Shown here: piece by piece, positions 24,335-34,144 of the stretch | How the letters are laid out: each line of letters starts with the position of its first letter | How positions within the stretch are numbered: the stretch's first letter is position 1 | Assembly: GCA_015075445.1 (NCBI GenBank) | Contig: JABTUJ010000018.1 | Coordinates: 1-64,000 of the forward strand | Reading direction: 5' to 3' | DNA from: Verrucomicrobiales bacterium | GTDB taxonomy: Bacteria > Verrucomicrobiota > Verrucomicrobiia > Limisphaerales > J093 | Length of the DNA: 64,000 nt | Made by a program: the position numbers and the translations under genes | The notes under the pieces: generated by a model | What the model was told of the DNA's origin: nothing | The model's input: only the letters and a program-made list of their open reading frames with translations | Database searches by the model: none

Positions 24335-25054
24335 ATGACCGGGAGCCTGATCAACGCGGCCCTCATCGTGCTTGCGGCCGTGGCCGTCGGAGTGGGGTTG
24401 CCTGCGCCGTCGGGTCGGGTGCAGCGCCGATTGCAGGTGTTGCTGGCGGGTTTGACGTTGGGATTGGGTTTTCATGTGATGTGGCTGGGATTGGGCGGGA
24501 CGATGGGTCAGGTGCTGCGGCAGGTCGGTGTGGTGGTGTTGGCCCTCATGCTGGGGCGCGTGACCGGGCAGGCCCTGGGCCTCCAGGAGACATTCAACCG
24601 ACTGGGCCGGTTTGCCCGCGCGCGTTTGGTGGGCCAACCGGAGGGCGGAACCTGGCCGGCGGGCGAGGTGTTCCGCGCGGCGACGGTGGTGTTCTGCCTG
24701 ACGCCGCTGGCGTTTGTGGGGCCGTTGCAGGAGGGGTTGCGGGGCGATCCACGGGCGCTACTGATCAAGGGGGTGGTGGATGGGTTGGCCACGCTGGCGC
24801 TGGCGCGGACTCGGGGTTGGGAAGTCGCGGCGGTGGCGCTGCCGGTGTTGGCCTTTCAGGGCACGATGACCCTCGTGGTGACGGGCTTGCGTGTGCGTCT
24901 CGAGGCGATCGGCGCGGTCGACGTTCTCTACGTGACCAGCGGCTTCCTCCTCCTGGCGACGGCGCTGGTGATGTTCCCCATCCTCCGCATCCGTTTGGCG
25001 GACTACCTGCCCAGCCTGGTCTGGGCTGCGCTGCTGGGATGGTGGGTTTTGTAG
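24335..25054 (+). CDS. DUF554 family integral membrane protein
   Basis: 239 residues with about seven hydrophobic segments. The family signature is present in the middle: VVFCLTPLAFVGPLQEGLRG, DPRALLIKGVVDGLATLALA and a final FQGTMTLVVTG (compare the DUF554 pattern FCxGxMAxxGxxxxGLxGD...K...DG...QG). DUF554 proteins (YdfK type) are multi-pass membrane proteins of unknown transport function. ATG at 24335 chosen over the TTG nine bases upstream. A (GGTCGAA)n stretch and a 255-bp TIR element follow. Confidence 0.82.
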   Translation: MTGSLINAALIVLAAVAVGVGLPAPSGRVQRRLQVLLAGLTLGLGFHVMWLGLGGTMGQVLRQVGVVVLALMLGRVTGQALGLQETFNRLGRFARARLVGQPEGGTWPAGEVFRAATVVFCLTPLAFVGPLQEGLRGDPRALLIKGVVDGLATLALARTRGWEVAAVALPVLAFQGTMTLVVTGLRVRLEAIGAVDVLYVTSGFLLLATALVMFPILRIRLADYLPSLVWAALLGWWVL

Positions 25055-25057
25055 GGA

Positions 25058-25098
25058 AGGTCGAAGGTCGAAGGTCGAAGGTCGAAGGTCGAAGGTAA
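25058..25098 (+). repeat. Short tandem repeat, unit AAGGTCG
   Basis: About five and a half head-to-tail copies of the heptamer AAGGTCG directly after the DUF554 stop codon and before the TIR element. Confidence 0.8.
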
Positions 25099-25102
25099 GG
25101 GC

Positions 25103-25357
25103 GGGGTCGGACCACGAGAAGTGCTTGGCGCGGAGTTTGTTGGTGAGATTCAGAGGTCGTGGGGCACCCTAAGGGCCGACTTTTTGGGGTGGTTTTGACC
25201 TCCAGCAGAGCGGGCGGCCCGACGCACCCTCCCGAGCGCATCGGTCAGGGTCTTGGCGGCAGAAACCGGGTGGCAAAAGCTGCCCCCAATGTTCGCCAGG
25301 ACGGGCCGCGGCGGTCTCATCCCTCGGCCCATCAACGCCTTGTCGTGGTCCGACCCC
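25103..25357. repeat. 255-bp element with 15-bp terminal inverted repeats, copy 1
   Basis: Begins GGGGTCGGACCACGA and ends TCGTGGTCCGACCCC, exact inverted repeats. The internal sequence (e.g. GTGGTTTTGACCT, CCGCACCCTCCC-like, TGCCCCCAA) aligns with the copy at 30464-30716 at roughly two-thirds identity. No open frame of note, so it looks like a non-autonomous element or a structured repeat. Confidence 0.85.
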
Positions 25358-25635
25358 GGTGGCATCGAGAGAAATGCGTACAGAGGGGTGCGGTTATGAG
25401 GCGGGAACGCCCTCGAATACGTCGTTTACCCGATACCATTCGACCCAGGACAGGTGATACGCTGCGAAGGTATGAGCATCCCGGTTTTCCAGGTTCTCTT
25501 TCGCGCGGCCTCTCGCAAGCTCTCCAGCTTGAGCGCCGCAGGGGGCGTCTGCCCAGTGATGGGTGGTTCGCCTCCGGGGTCGATGACCGCCCTGGTTGCC
25601 ATCAGTTCTGGCTACATCGCAACGCTCCGCTGACC
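25358..25635. other. Stretch without a supported gene
   Basis: Between the TIR element and the kelch gene. A short frame from 25471 (MSIPVFQVLFRAASRKLSSL) is open to just before the kelch start but resembles nothing I know. I do not call it. Confidence 0.4.
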
Positions 25636-28323
25636 ATGAATACCCTCGACCTGCGCCTGGTTCGTGCTGTCGCTTTGGTGGCGACACAGGTGATGCTGCC
25701 CACGTTACCCTCCGCGACGCCGCCTGTGATAGTTGCGACGGCGGATGTCACACCTGTTGCCGTGTGGAACAAGCCAGAGATGACACCGGCTCCGGGCGAC
25801 GGGGTGCAGTTTGACAACGCGGGTGATCCGTTTCTTCTGACCTTTGTGGGGGAGGTTCGACAGGGCACGCTCCGCCGTTTGCTGCCGGCGGGCTTGATTC
25901 TGCTTGGATCTGTCGCGCCCATCCCTGGTTTGTACCAGTTCCCAGCGGAGGAAGGGGACGGAGTCCAGACGTGGGACCAAGCGAGCCGAGCGCTCATTAC
26001 CCACACCTACCAGGGGGCCGTGGGTTGGGATGTAACCCCCGCCATTCAACCGGGCGAAGCCTTCTGGGTTCGGACCTCCAGGGCTAAGGAGTGGGTCCAA
26101 GACTTTGTGGTGAACGGGCCGGCCAGTCTGGAAACGCCCTTCGTCTATCAGCAACCCACCCATCGTGTCCCCAGCCGAGGCGCCAGCACAACATTCACCG
26201 TGGCGGCGACCGGCACTGCACCGCTGGCGTACCAGTGGCGCCGGAACGGTGAGAACCTGCTCGACGGCACGAATAGCAGTTATGTGATCGCCGTGGTCCA
26301 ACCCGATCACCAGGGACAGTACGCGGTCGTGGTCCGCAATCCGTACGGCAGTGTCACCAGTGAGGCAGCGATGCTGACGGTGCAGGGTGGCCCCGGCCCA
26401 AGCGCAGCGTGGGAGGGCAGCGACGAGTTCTCGGCCGGCATCGCAGCGTCAAACTGGACGTTCCGCCCGAACAACAACGGCGACGTGAAGGTTGTCGGCA
26501 TGAATGGGCGCGCCAGCTTCATCGCACCGGCTGTAATCCGAGACGACGACAAATCCGTTTCCATCGTTTGGCGTGGCAATCCGACGGCAACTGAAGACTG
26601 GACGGTGGACGTCACTGGCCACGTCTCTGCGACGGCGACCCGGCTGCAGCTTTGGGCGTTGCGGACCGACCTCGCCCTGACAAGCGATAGAGAGGCCTAC
26701 GTCGTGGAAATGTATCGGAGAGCCGACCGCGGGTTCATGGTGACCCAGTACCGCCCGGACGGGGGGACGAGGAGAGCGCTCGTTGACGGAACGAAGACAT
26801 CCTTCGCCTTGCGCCTGGCATACCGCTCCGCTGCCGAGCGGATCGAGGCATGGTGCGATCCCGACGCCACCGGGCGGGGGTGGAGGATGCTTGACGCGAT
26901 AAGTCTGGCGGAGTTCTCGCCAACGATGACTGCATCCCACACCTTCACCTTCGCCCTCAATGTGATCGTCAACAAAGGTGCTGGCCCCATTCCAGAGGGA
27001 GAAATCTGGGCGGATGACTTCCGTTTGAGCGCCCCCGGCAGCGCCTCGTCGCCCGCCCCGCTCGGGGTCGCCCGCGAATGGCACACCGCGACGTTGCTGG
27101 CCGACGGCCGGGTGCTGGTGGCCGGCGGTTACACCGGCGATTTCCCGAACGGGACCTATCCTGCCGCTGCCGAGTTGTATGATCCGACGAGCGGCAAGTG
27201 GACCGCCACGGGCGCACTGGCCAACCCGCGTGGCCGCCACACCGCGACGCGGTTGCCCGACGGGAAGGTGGTGGTGGTGGGCGGCGCCGGCGCCGCTGGT
27301 GTCCTCAACACCATGGAACAGTATGACCCGATGACCGGGACTTGGACCACCCTTGCTTCCTTGGGCACACGGCGCGCGGTGCATGCGGCGACCTTGCTCC
27401 CGAACGGCCAGATCGTGGTGATGGGTGGAACCAGCGACGGCTCCGGGGCTCTGGCCACGGCGGAGGTCTACGACCCGTCGACGGGGCGCTGGACACCTGC
27501 CAAACCGATGCACACGGGACGCTGTTATCCCGGGGCCGTGCTTCTGTGCGATGGCAGAGTGCTGGTCGCAGGAGGCGCGGCAGACGCTCGTGGAAATGGC
27601 TCGCTTGCCTCCTGCGAGGTCTACGATCCAGCGAGCGGCACGTGGACCGCCACTGGTCCGATGGCCACCGATCGCCAGGTGCACTCGGTCACGGTGCTGG
27701 CGGATGGCCGGGTGCTGGCGGCCGGAGGTGAAGACAGCCAGGAAGTCCGGCTTGCGAGCGCGGAGCTCTACGACCCCGCTCGGGGGGCCTGGACAAGCAC
27801 ATCGGCCCTCAGATGGGCAAGGAAATGGCATACGGCGAACCTGATGCCGAGCGGCCAGGTGCTGGTCGCCGGCGGCGCGGGCAGCAGCGGGTATCCGGCT
27901 GAGGTGGAGTTGTACGACCCGGCGACGGGCAAGTGGACCGGGGGCGGTTCGTTGACAACGCCGCGTTACTGGCACACGGGCACGCTGCTGGCCGATGGCA
28001 AGGTGTTGATCGTCGGGGGCGGGGTCAGCGACGACCCGGCATTCGCGAGCGTCGAGCGGTATGACGCGCCGCCGGGGGTGGCGAGGGCGGTGGTGATCCA
28101 GGACGTGGAGGTGTCGGCGGAGGGCGCTGTTCACTTCAGCTTTCGCAACACACCGGGCCTGAACTTCCGCGTGCTCAGCACGGCGGACCTGGGCGGGCCA
28201 GCCGTCAACTGGACGCCTCGCGGGATGGCGATGGAGTTCTGCCCCGGCTGGTATGAGTTCACCGACAGCCAACCGGCGAAGGACGGCCGGCGGTTCTACC
28301 GAGTCGAGAACCCGTGGCCATAG
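25636..28323 (+). CDS. Secreted Ig-like / kelch-repeat protein
   Basis: 895 residues. The N-terminus (1-27, RAVALVATQVMLPTLPSATP) looks like a signal peptide. A beta-rich region follows, then an immunoglobulin-like domain (about 175-250, APLAYQWRRNGENLLDGTNS ... YAVVVRNPYGSVTSEAAMLTV in two parts) and a possible lectin-like domain (about 255-470, WTVDVTGHVSATATRLQLWA). From about 482 to 814 there are seven kelch-type repeats, each with H-x-A-T-x-L-x-x-G-x-V-L-V-x-G-G, A-E-L-Y-D-P and G-x-W-T, enough for one beta-propeller. The tail (LNFRVLSTADLGGPAVNWTP) resembles C-terminal domains of Verrucomicrobial exported proteins. Start ATG 25636 gives the signal peptide; the frame is open further upstream. 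Confidence 0.85.
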   Translation: MNTLDLRLVRAVALVATQVMLPTLPSATPPVIVATADVTPVAVWNKPEMTPAPGDGVQFDNAGDPFLLTFVGEVRQGTLRRLLPAGLILLGSVAPIPGLYQFPAEEGDGVQTWDQASRALITHTYQGAVGWDVTPAIQPGEAFWVRTSRAKEWVQDFVVNGPASLETPFVYQQPTHRVPSRGASTTFTVAATGTAPLAYQWRRNGENLLDGTNSSYVIAVVQPDHQGQYAVVVRNPYGSVTSEAAMLTVQGGPGPSAAWEGSDEFSAGIAASNWTFRPNNNGDVKVVGMNGRASFIAPAVIRDDDKSVSIVWRGNPTATEDWTVDVTGHVSATATRLQLWALRTDLALTSDREAYVVEMYRRADRGFMVTQYRPDGGTRRALVDGTKTSFALRLAYRSAAERIEAWCDPDATGRGWRMLDAISLAEFSPTMTASHTFTFALNVIVNKGAGPIPEGEIWADDFRLSAPGSASSPAPLGVAREWHTATLLADGRVLVAGGYTGDFPNGTYPAAAELYDPTSGKWTATGALANPRGRHTATRLPDGKVVVVGGAGAAGVLNTMEQYDPMTGTWTTLASLGTRRAVHAATLLPNGQIVVMGGTSDGSGALATAEVYDPSTGRWTPAKPMHTGRCYPGAVLLCDGRVLVAGGAADARGNGSLASCEVYDPASGTWTATGPMATDRQVHSVTVLADGRVLAAGGEDSQEVRLASAELYDPARGAWTSTSALRWARKWHTANLMPSGQVLVAGGAGSSGYPAEVELYDPATGKWTGGGSLTTPRYWHTGTLLADGKVLIVGGGVSDDPAFASVERYDAPPGVARAVVIQDVEVSAEGAVHFSFRNTPGLNFRVLSTADLGGPAVNWTPRGMAMEFCPGWYEFTDSQPAKDGRRFYRVENPWP

Positions 28324-28557
28324 CCACCGGTGGGGAGCAGGGGTGACGCCGGCGGCTCGCGGAGGCAATACGGATCGCTCGGGGCAGGCGGGACCCGTGC
28401 CAGCCTGGGGTTCGGCGCCCCGGCGGCGCAGGCCCCGCGCCCGCGTCCTTTTCGGTTTACGCGGGGTGCGCAAAGGAGGACTTTGCCCGCGGGCAACGAC
28501 CCCGTCCGTGTGTCCCCAGGACTCTCGCGCGAACAGATCAGCAAGAACTCTACCCTC

Positions 28558-29967
28558 ATGCGCTTCCTTTCATTACGCCTGCTCGTGCTGTTGGGGATCG
28601 TCTGGGTGCAGCACGGGGATGCCCCGCCACTGGTCTTCGAGCTGGACGTCGGTCAGGCGAAGGAAATCCGTGTCCCGGGACCGGGAGGTGAGGTCCGGCG
28701 CGTAGTCCGGCTGTTGCAGGTCGAGGAATCCCGCTGGCCGAACTGGCATCTCGCCGAAGCCCCCGGCCACGCGGTTCTGCGCGCTGCGGCGGTGCAGAAT
28801 CGAGGTTAGGGAGCACTCGCGCCACGCTCGACACGTCCGTTCGAGCCGCCTCGGCTGGTGGACGGTCTGCGTCTGTACGTGGAAAGCACGCACACGTGGG
28901 CCACCACGTCGCAACTGGATCCGCTGGTCGGGATGACCCAACACGTCAGGATGTCCTGCGTGGCGGAGGGAATGCCCTGGGGCCCGCCGGAGCTGCGGTT
29001 CCCCATCGCCCGTTTTCGCTGGCAGGCGAACACTTATGGCAACACGTGGGGGGCCCTGGTTCCCTACAACAAGCTCTATTACCATCGCGGGGAAGACTTC
29101 GGAGCGATCCCGGACGAGCTCGAAGTCGTGGCCAGCCTCGGCGGAACCGTGATCCAGTCCCCGCTCCCCGACGGCGACGGGGACTCGAACCATCTGCGCA
29201 TCCGCCATGCTGCCGGCCTCGAGTGTGCCTACTACCACATGAACCTGGAGACGATTCCATCCGGGCTGACCGAGGGGGTCGTCGTCGGGGCTGGCCAACG
29301 GCTTGGCCGCACCGGCATGACGTGGGACGGGCGGCGGTCCCAGGTCAATGATCCGCATCTGCATTGGGGTGTGTTCCGCGATGGCCAACCGCTGGCGAGC
29401 TACCCGTTCGTGCTGGAGGCCTACCTGCGCGACTACCCGGATTCGGTCCTCGCCGTGGCGGGCGGCTACCATTACGCCATGCCGGGCGAACCGGTGGAGC
29501 TGGACGCCTCGCGGAGCGTGGCTCGGCCCGGGCGACGCATCGTCCGCCATCGCTGGCTACTCCATGACGGACGCGAGGTCGAGGCGGCGCAGGCGGTGGT
29601 CCGGGCGGATCGACCCGGGCTGTACTGCGAAGAGTTGCGTGTCTGGGCTGATGACGGAAGTGAGGATCGCGACTACGTGCAACTCCGCGTATGGGATCGG
29701 GAGCGGGGCGGGCGCATGGGTGGAGGCTGGCTCTACCACTCACCCGTGCGCGGCGGCCGGCCGGGAAAGCCGGTGCGCTTCTGGAACCGGCTGTGGGGCA
29801 CGACCGCACCCGTGACGCTCGAATTCGGCGACGGTTCGCCGGCCACTCAGGTCGAGGCGGAAACCACCCACGTGTATGCGACGCCCGGCCGCTACACGGC
29901 CAGGCTCAGCAGCCTCGGCCCCGACCGGGAACCGCTGGAGGTTCGGATGCAGGTGGTCATCGAGTAA
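28558..29967 (+). pseudogene. M23-type peptidase with PKD-like domain, interrupted by an in-frame amber codon
   Basis: A single reading frame of 470 codons is broken once by TAG at 28807-28809. The first part starts with a signal peptide (MRFLSLRLLVLLGIVWVQHG) and reads FELDVGQAKEIRVPGPGGEV. Beyond the TAG the frame continues FEPPRLVDGLRLYVESTHTW. A LytM/M23 peptidase domain follows: YYHRGEDFGAIPDELEVVAS has the H-x(n)-D zinc ligands and DPHLHWGVFRDGQP the H-x-H. A PKD-like domain ends the protein (PVTLEFGDGSPATQVEAETT). M23 enzymes cut peptidoglycan cross-links. No frameshift is involved, so one base change, an assembly error or readthrough would explain it. The part after the TAG could be translated from the GTG at 28858 but would lack a signal peptide. 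Confidence 0.75.
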
Positions 29968-30088
29968 GCTTGGGTACTCGCGAAGGCAGGGAGAGAAGCT
30001 ATTGAGACAACCGATAGCGGGGGGGTGACTTTCGATTCACACCGGGCAGCGGTGGGGGTGTACAGATTCCGCCGTGCATACGCTGGCT

Positions 30089-30481
30089 ATGAACCTGAAG
30101 GTCGTGCCCGTTCTGCGGTGGGCGGGCCGGATCCTGGCGGTGGTGGTCTTCCTTTTCTGGGGGAGCTTTTTTGTCGAGCACACGATCGAGTGGTTTGTAC
30201 GGCCCCTGCCCCGGACGCCGCCGCTGGCGGTTTGGTGGGCGCATGGGCTGCACCTGGTGCTGCTGCTCGGGTTGCTCGCGCTGTGGCGCTGGGAACGCGT
30301 CGCGAGCGCGGTGGTCATCGTCGCTGCCTTCGTCTTCTTCGTGGACAAGGCGGGGCCGAGGTTCCCGCTGTTCTTCGGCGTGACGATTGTGCCGGCGCTG
30401 CTGGTGCTGGCGGCCGCATGGGGAACCCCGCGCTCCCGGTTCGAAACGGGCCCAGTTGAGGACGGGGTCGGACCACGATAA
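30089..30481 (+). CDS. Small integral membrane protein
   Basis: 130 residues with four predicted membrane segments: RWAGRILAVVVFLFWGSFFV, WAHGLHLVLLLGLLALWRWE, VASAVVIVAAFVFFVDKAGP, and FFGVTIVPALLVLAAAWGT. No family is recognised with certainty. The last ten codons and the TAA stop come from the second 255-bp TIR element, whose left terminus begins inside the gene, so the C-terminus (VEDGVGPR) is element-encoded. ATG at 30089 preferred over GTG at 30074. Confidence 0.65.
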   Translation: MNLKVVPVLRWAGRILAVVVFLFWGSFFVEHTIEWFVRPLPRTPPLAVWWAHGLHLVLLLGLLALWRWERVASAVVIVAAFVFFVDKAGPRFPLFFGVTIVPALLVLAAAWGTPRSRFETGPVEDGVGPR

Positions 30482-30716
30482 GCGCTTCGTGCGAAGTCGG
30501 TTAGCGGGATCTTCGAGCCGCGGGGCACCCTTACGGCCAACTTCTCGCGGTGGTTTTGACCTGCAAGAAGGCGGGCAGGCCACCGCACCCTCCCCGGTCA
30601 TACGTCCCGGCCTTGGAGGCAGAATTCGGCGTCAGAAGCTGTCCCCAAGGTCTTCTTGGAGGGGTGGCGGCGGTCCTATCCATTCACCCATCAACCACTT
30701 GTCGTGGTCCGACCCC
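30464..30716. repeat. 255-bp element with 15-bp terminal inverted repeats, copy 2
   Basis: Ends GGGGTCGGACCACGA and TCGTGGTCCGACCCC are identical to copy 1; the interior has diverged. It overlaps the 3' end of a membrane protein gene and stops 23 bp before the stop of the SNF2 gene on the other strand. Confidence 0.85.
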
Positions 30717-30739
30717 GGGAGTTCCTGGGAGCCGGGGGC

Positions 30740-33700
30740 TCAGTCTTCGGCGAAGAGGTATTCGAGGTCGGCACGGGTGAGGCTGCGGGCGAAGCCTTCC
30801 TCGCCGAGGACGTCGGCGATGGTCTGGGCCTTGCGCTGCTGGAGCTCCCAGATTTTCTCCTCGACGGTGCCGGGGGTGATGAGGCGATAGGCGTTGACGG
30901 TGCGGGTCTGGCCGATGCGATGGGTGCGGTCGATGGCCTGGGCTTCGACGGCGGGATTCCACCAGGGATCGTAGAGGACGACGTAGCTGGCGGTGGTGAG
31001 GTTCAGGCCGGTGCCGGCGGCGCGGAGGCTGAGGAGGAAGATCGAGGGGTTGGGATCCTCCTGGAAGGCCTGGACGACCTCCTGCCGGTTCTTGGTATCG
31101 CCCGTGAGCAGGTGGGTGGGCATGGATCGCTTGCGGCACTCCTCCTCGAGCAGCAGCAGCATGCGGACGAACTGGCTGAAGACGAGCACCTTCTGTCCTT
31201 CGTCGAGGAGCGGCTCCATGAGCTCGAAGAGGGTGTCGGTCTTGCCCGACGCGCAGTCGCTGCCGACGAGCGTGGGGTGGCAGCAGATCTGGCGGAGGCG
31301 GGTGAGGGCGGCGAGGACCTGGAGTTTGCTGCGGGCGAGGCCCTTTTCCTGGACGGTTTGAAGGACCTGTTCGCGGCTGCGCCGCAGTTCGGCGAGGTAG
31401 AGTTTGCGCTGCGCCTCCTCGAGCTCGCAATCGCGGCGTTCCTCGATGCGGTCCGGGAGGTCCTGGGCGACCTGCTTTTTGAGGCGGCGGAGGAGGACGG
31501 GGCGGAGCTTGGCGGAGAGTTTGCGGCGCGCCATGCGCTGGTTCCATTCGGCGTCCTCGCCGCTGGGCTCGTAGGTTTCGTGGAACTGCTGCTGGGTGCC
31601 GAGGTAGGCGGGCTGGACGAAGTCGACGATGCTCCAGAGGTCGAGCAGGCGGTTTTCGAGCGGGGTGCCGGTGAGGGCCAGGCGGTGGTCGGCCTCGAGT
31701 TGTTTGACGGACTGGCTGACCTGGGCGGCGGGGTTCTTGATGAACTGCGCCTCGTCCAGGATGACGGCGCGGAACGTGAAACGCTTGAGGGCCTCGAGGT
31801 CGCGTCGGAGCAGGGCGTAGTTGGTGACGACGATGTCGTGTTGGGGGATGAGCTTGCGGAGGTTGTGCCGGGCGGGACCGCTCTCGAAGACCAGGACTTT
31901 GAGATGGGGGGTGAACTTCTCGGCCTCGCGACGCCAGTTATGGAGGACGGATGCCGGGCAGATGACGAGGACGGGTTTGGGTCGCTTGGGATGCTGTTCC
32001 TTGAGCCAGGAGAGCCAGCAGAGGGTCTGGAGGGTTTTGCCCAGGCCCATGTCGTCGGCCAGGATGCCGCCGAGCTTGACCTGGGCGAGGTGGCAGAGGA
32101 AGTCGAAGCCGGCCTTCTGGTAGGGGCGCATTTCGGCCTTGAGACCGGCGGGCAGGGGGACGGCGGCGACGCCGCGGAAGTTGCTGAGGCGTTCGCGGAG
32201 GGCGCGGGTTTCGGGGAGGTCGGCGAAGCGCTGGAGGCCTTCCTCGCCGAGGTGCACGGCCTGGACCATGTCGACCTTTTGGGGCAGGGCGGAGAGGGTG
32301 TCGAGGCCGAGGTCGGCCATGGTTTCGTGGGCCTGCTGGACGGCGCCGAGGTCGAGCTGGACCCAGCCGCTGTCCGGGAGTTTGACGAAGCGGGAAGTGG
32401 CGGCGGCGAGCCGTTCGAGGTCGGCCTTGGTGAGCTTGAGGCCTTCCTGTTCCCAGGCGGCGGAGACGGCGAACCAGTCGATGCCGCTGCCCTGGACGAT
32501 GATCTTGGGTTTGAGCTGGCGGGGTTGGAGGAAGAGGCGTTGGAAGGCGGCGTTGGCGAGGTAATCGGCCTGGGCGGGCCGGTCGGGCCAGGCGGTGGCG
32601 AGGGAGCTGAGGAAGGCGTCGTTGGCGTCGCCGACCCAGAGGCCGGCCTCGGGGGTGAACCAGTCGAGGCGGCGGAGCCACTGGGTGGCAGCTTCGAGGC
32701 GGGGGTCGTCGAGGACCTCGGGTTTGTCCGGTGCGGTGGCCGGCGGTTCGCTGGGCTGCCATTCGTGTCCGTTCCACTGCCAGCGACTCTGGTCGAGGTC
32801 ACTGACGGCGCGGAGGCGGAGGCGGACGGTTTCGTCTTCGAGTTCGAAGGTGAACTGGGGGCGGGCACGGTGGGCGCGGCAGAGGCTGGCCCAGTCGGAG
32901 CCATTGCCGGTGCGGGTTTTGCGGAGGTGGGTGAGGAGGCGGTGGCTGAGTTTGCGAACCGGGACCCGGGGTTGGGCCAGGAGGGATTCGAGCAATTCCG
33001 GGGCGGGGGCGTTGCGGAGGAGATAGAAGGTCTGTTCGACGGCGACGAGCGGGGGCTGGCCGGCGAAGAAGCGGGCCTGGGTGAGGTCGAGCTCCTGGTT
33101 GCCCGGGAGGCGGAGGCGCTGGGTGAAGGCGAGCTCGCGATCGCCGTTCTCGAGGTGGGGGACGAACTCGGCCATCTGGCCGGCGAAGAAGACGTTCTCG
33201 GCCCGGCCGGTCCATTCGATCCAGGGCGGGTTGCCCCAGTGCGCGAGCCATTGGAGCAGGTCGAGGCCGGCGAGGCGGAACGGGCCTTCCGGGGGGGGGG
33301 CTTGGGTGTAGAACGCGGCCAGCCAGCGGATGAACTCCCAGTCGCGGGTGGCGAAGAGCTCCTGCTCATGCATGGCCCGGGTGGTCAACTCGATGAGTTC
33401 GCCCGGGGTCCGGCCCTTCTCGCCGGAGCGGGGGCGGAAGAGGAGGAAGTCGAGTTCGAGCTCATGGCGACCGGGGGCGGCGGCGCTGGGGACGGCTTTG
33501 GCGAGGACGCGCAGTCGGGCGCGGGGCGAGTCGAGGTGGTCGAGTTGGGGGGGGAGCAACCAGCGTTCGAGCTCGGCGATGCGCTGTTGTTCTTTCTCGG
33601 CGCGTTCGAGTTCGGCGAGGCGTTCGAAGTTGGCGTAGCCGGAGAGTTCCTTGGGCAGGGGCCGGTTGTTGCGGAGGAAGAGGAGGGCGGTTTCCTCGAG

Positions 33701-34012
33701 GCGGGCGCGGCCCTGGACGGCGAGGAGCCGGGCCCACCACTCGTTGCCGGCGAAGTCGCGGCGCGCGAGGGAGAGCTTGCCGAAGTAGTCCTCGAGGAGG
33801 AGCCAGGCGCGCTGGGAGTCCTGGCAGCCGGCGAAGAGGTCCAGCAACTGGGTGCGTTCCTCGACGGCGGCGCGGGAATCGGCGAGTTCCCGGCGAAGGT
33901 CGGCCCACTCGCCATACGCGGTTTTCAGCGCGGTATGGGTGGCGTCGTATTTATTGACCTGAGCCGGGCGCGGGGCGACGGATTTTCGACCTCTAGGCAT
34001 CGTTTCAAGCAT
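30740..34012 (-). CDS. SNF2-family DNA helicase/ATPase (SWIM/Snf2 bacterial type)
   Basis: 1090 residues. The N-terminal 600 residues have no named domain but contain a helicase-associated (SNF2_N-assoc) type region. The two-lobed helicase begins around 620 (EMRPYQKAGFDFLCHLAQVK): Walker A GGILADDMGLGKTLQT near 654, motif II VILDEAQFIKNPAAQ near 754, motif III LALTGTPLENRLLDLWSIVD, lobe 2 KVLVFSQFVRMLLLLEEE near 944, motif V LRAAGTGLNLTTASYV, motif VI IDRTHRIGQTRTVNAYRL near 1029. Such proteins translocate on double-stranded DNA and remodel nucleoprotein complexes such as stalled RNA polymerase. Intact and standing alone between two convergent or divergent neighbours. Confidence 0.93.
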   Translation of the reverse strand: MLETMPRGRKSVAPRPAQVNKYDATHTALKTAYGEWADLRRELADSRAAVEERTQLLDLFAGCQDSQRAWLLLEDYFGKLSLARRDFAGNEWWARLLAVQGRARLEETALLFLRNNRPLPKELSGYANFERLAELERAEKEQQRIAELERWLLPPQLDHLDSPRARLRVLAKAVPSAAAPGRHELELDFLLFRPRSGEKGRTPGELIELTTRAMHEQELFATRDWEFIRWLAAFYTQAPPPEGPFRLAGLDLLQWLAHWGNPPWIEWTGRAENVFFAGQMAEFVPHLENGDRELAFTQRLRLPGNQELDLTQARFFAGQPPLVAVEQTFYLLRNAPAPELLESLLAQPRVPVRKLSHRLLTHLRKTRTGNGSDWASLCRAHRARPQFTFELEDETVRLRLRAVSDLDQSRWQWNGHEWQPSEPPATAPDKPEVLDDPRLEAATQWLRRLDWFTPEAGLWVGDANDAFLSSLATAWPDRPAQADYLANAAFQRLFLQPRQLKPKIIVQGSGIDWFAVSAAWEQEGLKLTKADLERLAAATSRFVKLPDSGWVQLDLGAVQQAHETMADLGLDTLSALPQKVDMVQAVHLGEEGLQRFADLPETRALRERLSNFRGVAAVPLPAGLKAEMRPYQKAGFDFLCHLAQVKLGGILADDMGLGKTLQTLCWLSWLKEQHPKRPKPVLVICPASVLHNWRREAEKFTPHLKVLVFESGPARHNLRKLIPQHDIVVTNYALLRRDLEALKRFTFRAVILDEAQFIKNPAAQVSQSVKQLEADHRLALTGTPLENRLLDLWSIVDFVQPAYLGTQQQFHETYEPSGEDAEWNQRMARRKLSAKLRPVLLRRLKKQVAQDLPDRIEERRDCELEEAQRKLYLAELRRSREQVLQTVQEKGLARSKLQVLAALTRLRQICCHPTLVGSDCASGKTDTLFELMEPLLDEGQKVLVFSQFVRMLLLLEEECRKRSMPTHLLTGDTKNRQEVVQAFQEDPNPSIFLLSLRAAGTGLNLTTASYVVLYDPWWNPAVEAQAIDRTHRIGQTRTVNAYRLITPGTVEEKIWELQQRKAQTIADVLGEEGFARSLTRADLEYLFAED

Positions 34013-34144
34013 CCAACCACATTAAGAATTCAGTATGTCCTCACACCCCGGCCCATGTCGTCAACGCGAAATCGAGGGTAAATCCAACTGTCGGGTTGCA
34101 CCGGCCCGGGCGGGGTCCCAGAATCACGCGCCGCGGCCTGAGCG

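Noticed and set aside
26449-28473. Long minus-strand open frame opposite the kelch-repeat gene
   Set aside because: Antisense shadow; the plus strand has repeated kelch motifs with correct periodicity.
30656-34081. 1141-codon plus-strand open frame opposite the SNF2 gene
   Set aside because: Low-complexity Glu/Gly/Ala-rich translation produced by the antisense of a Leu/Glu/Arg-rich helicase.
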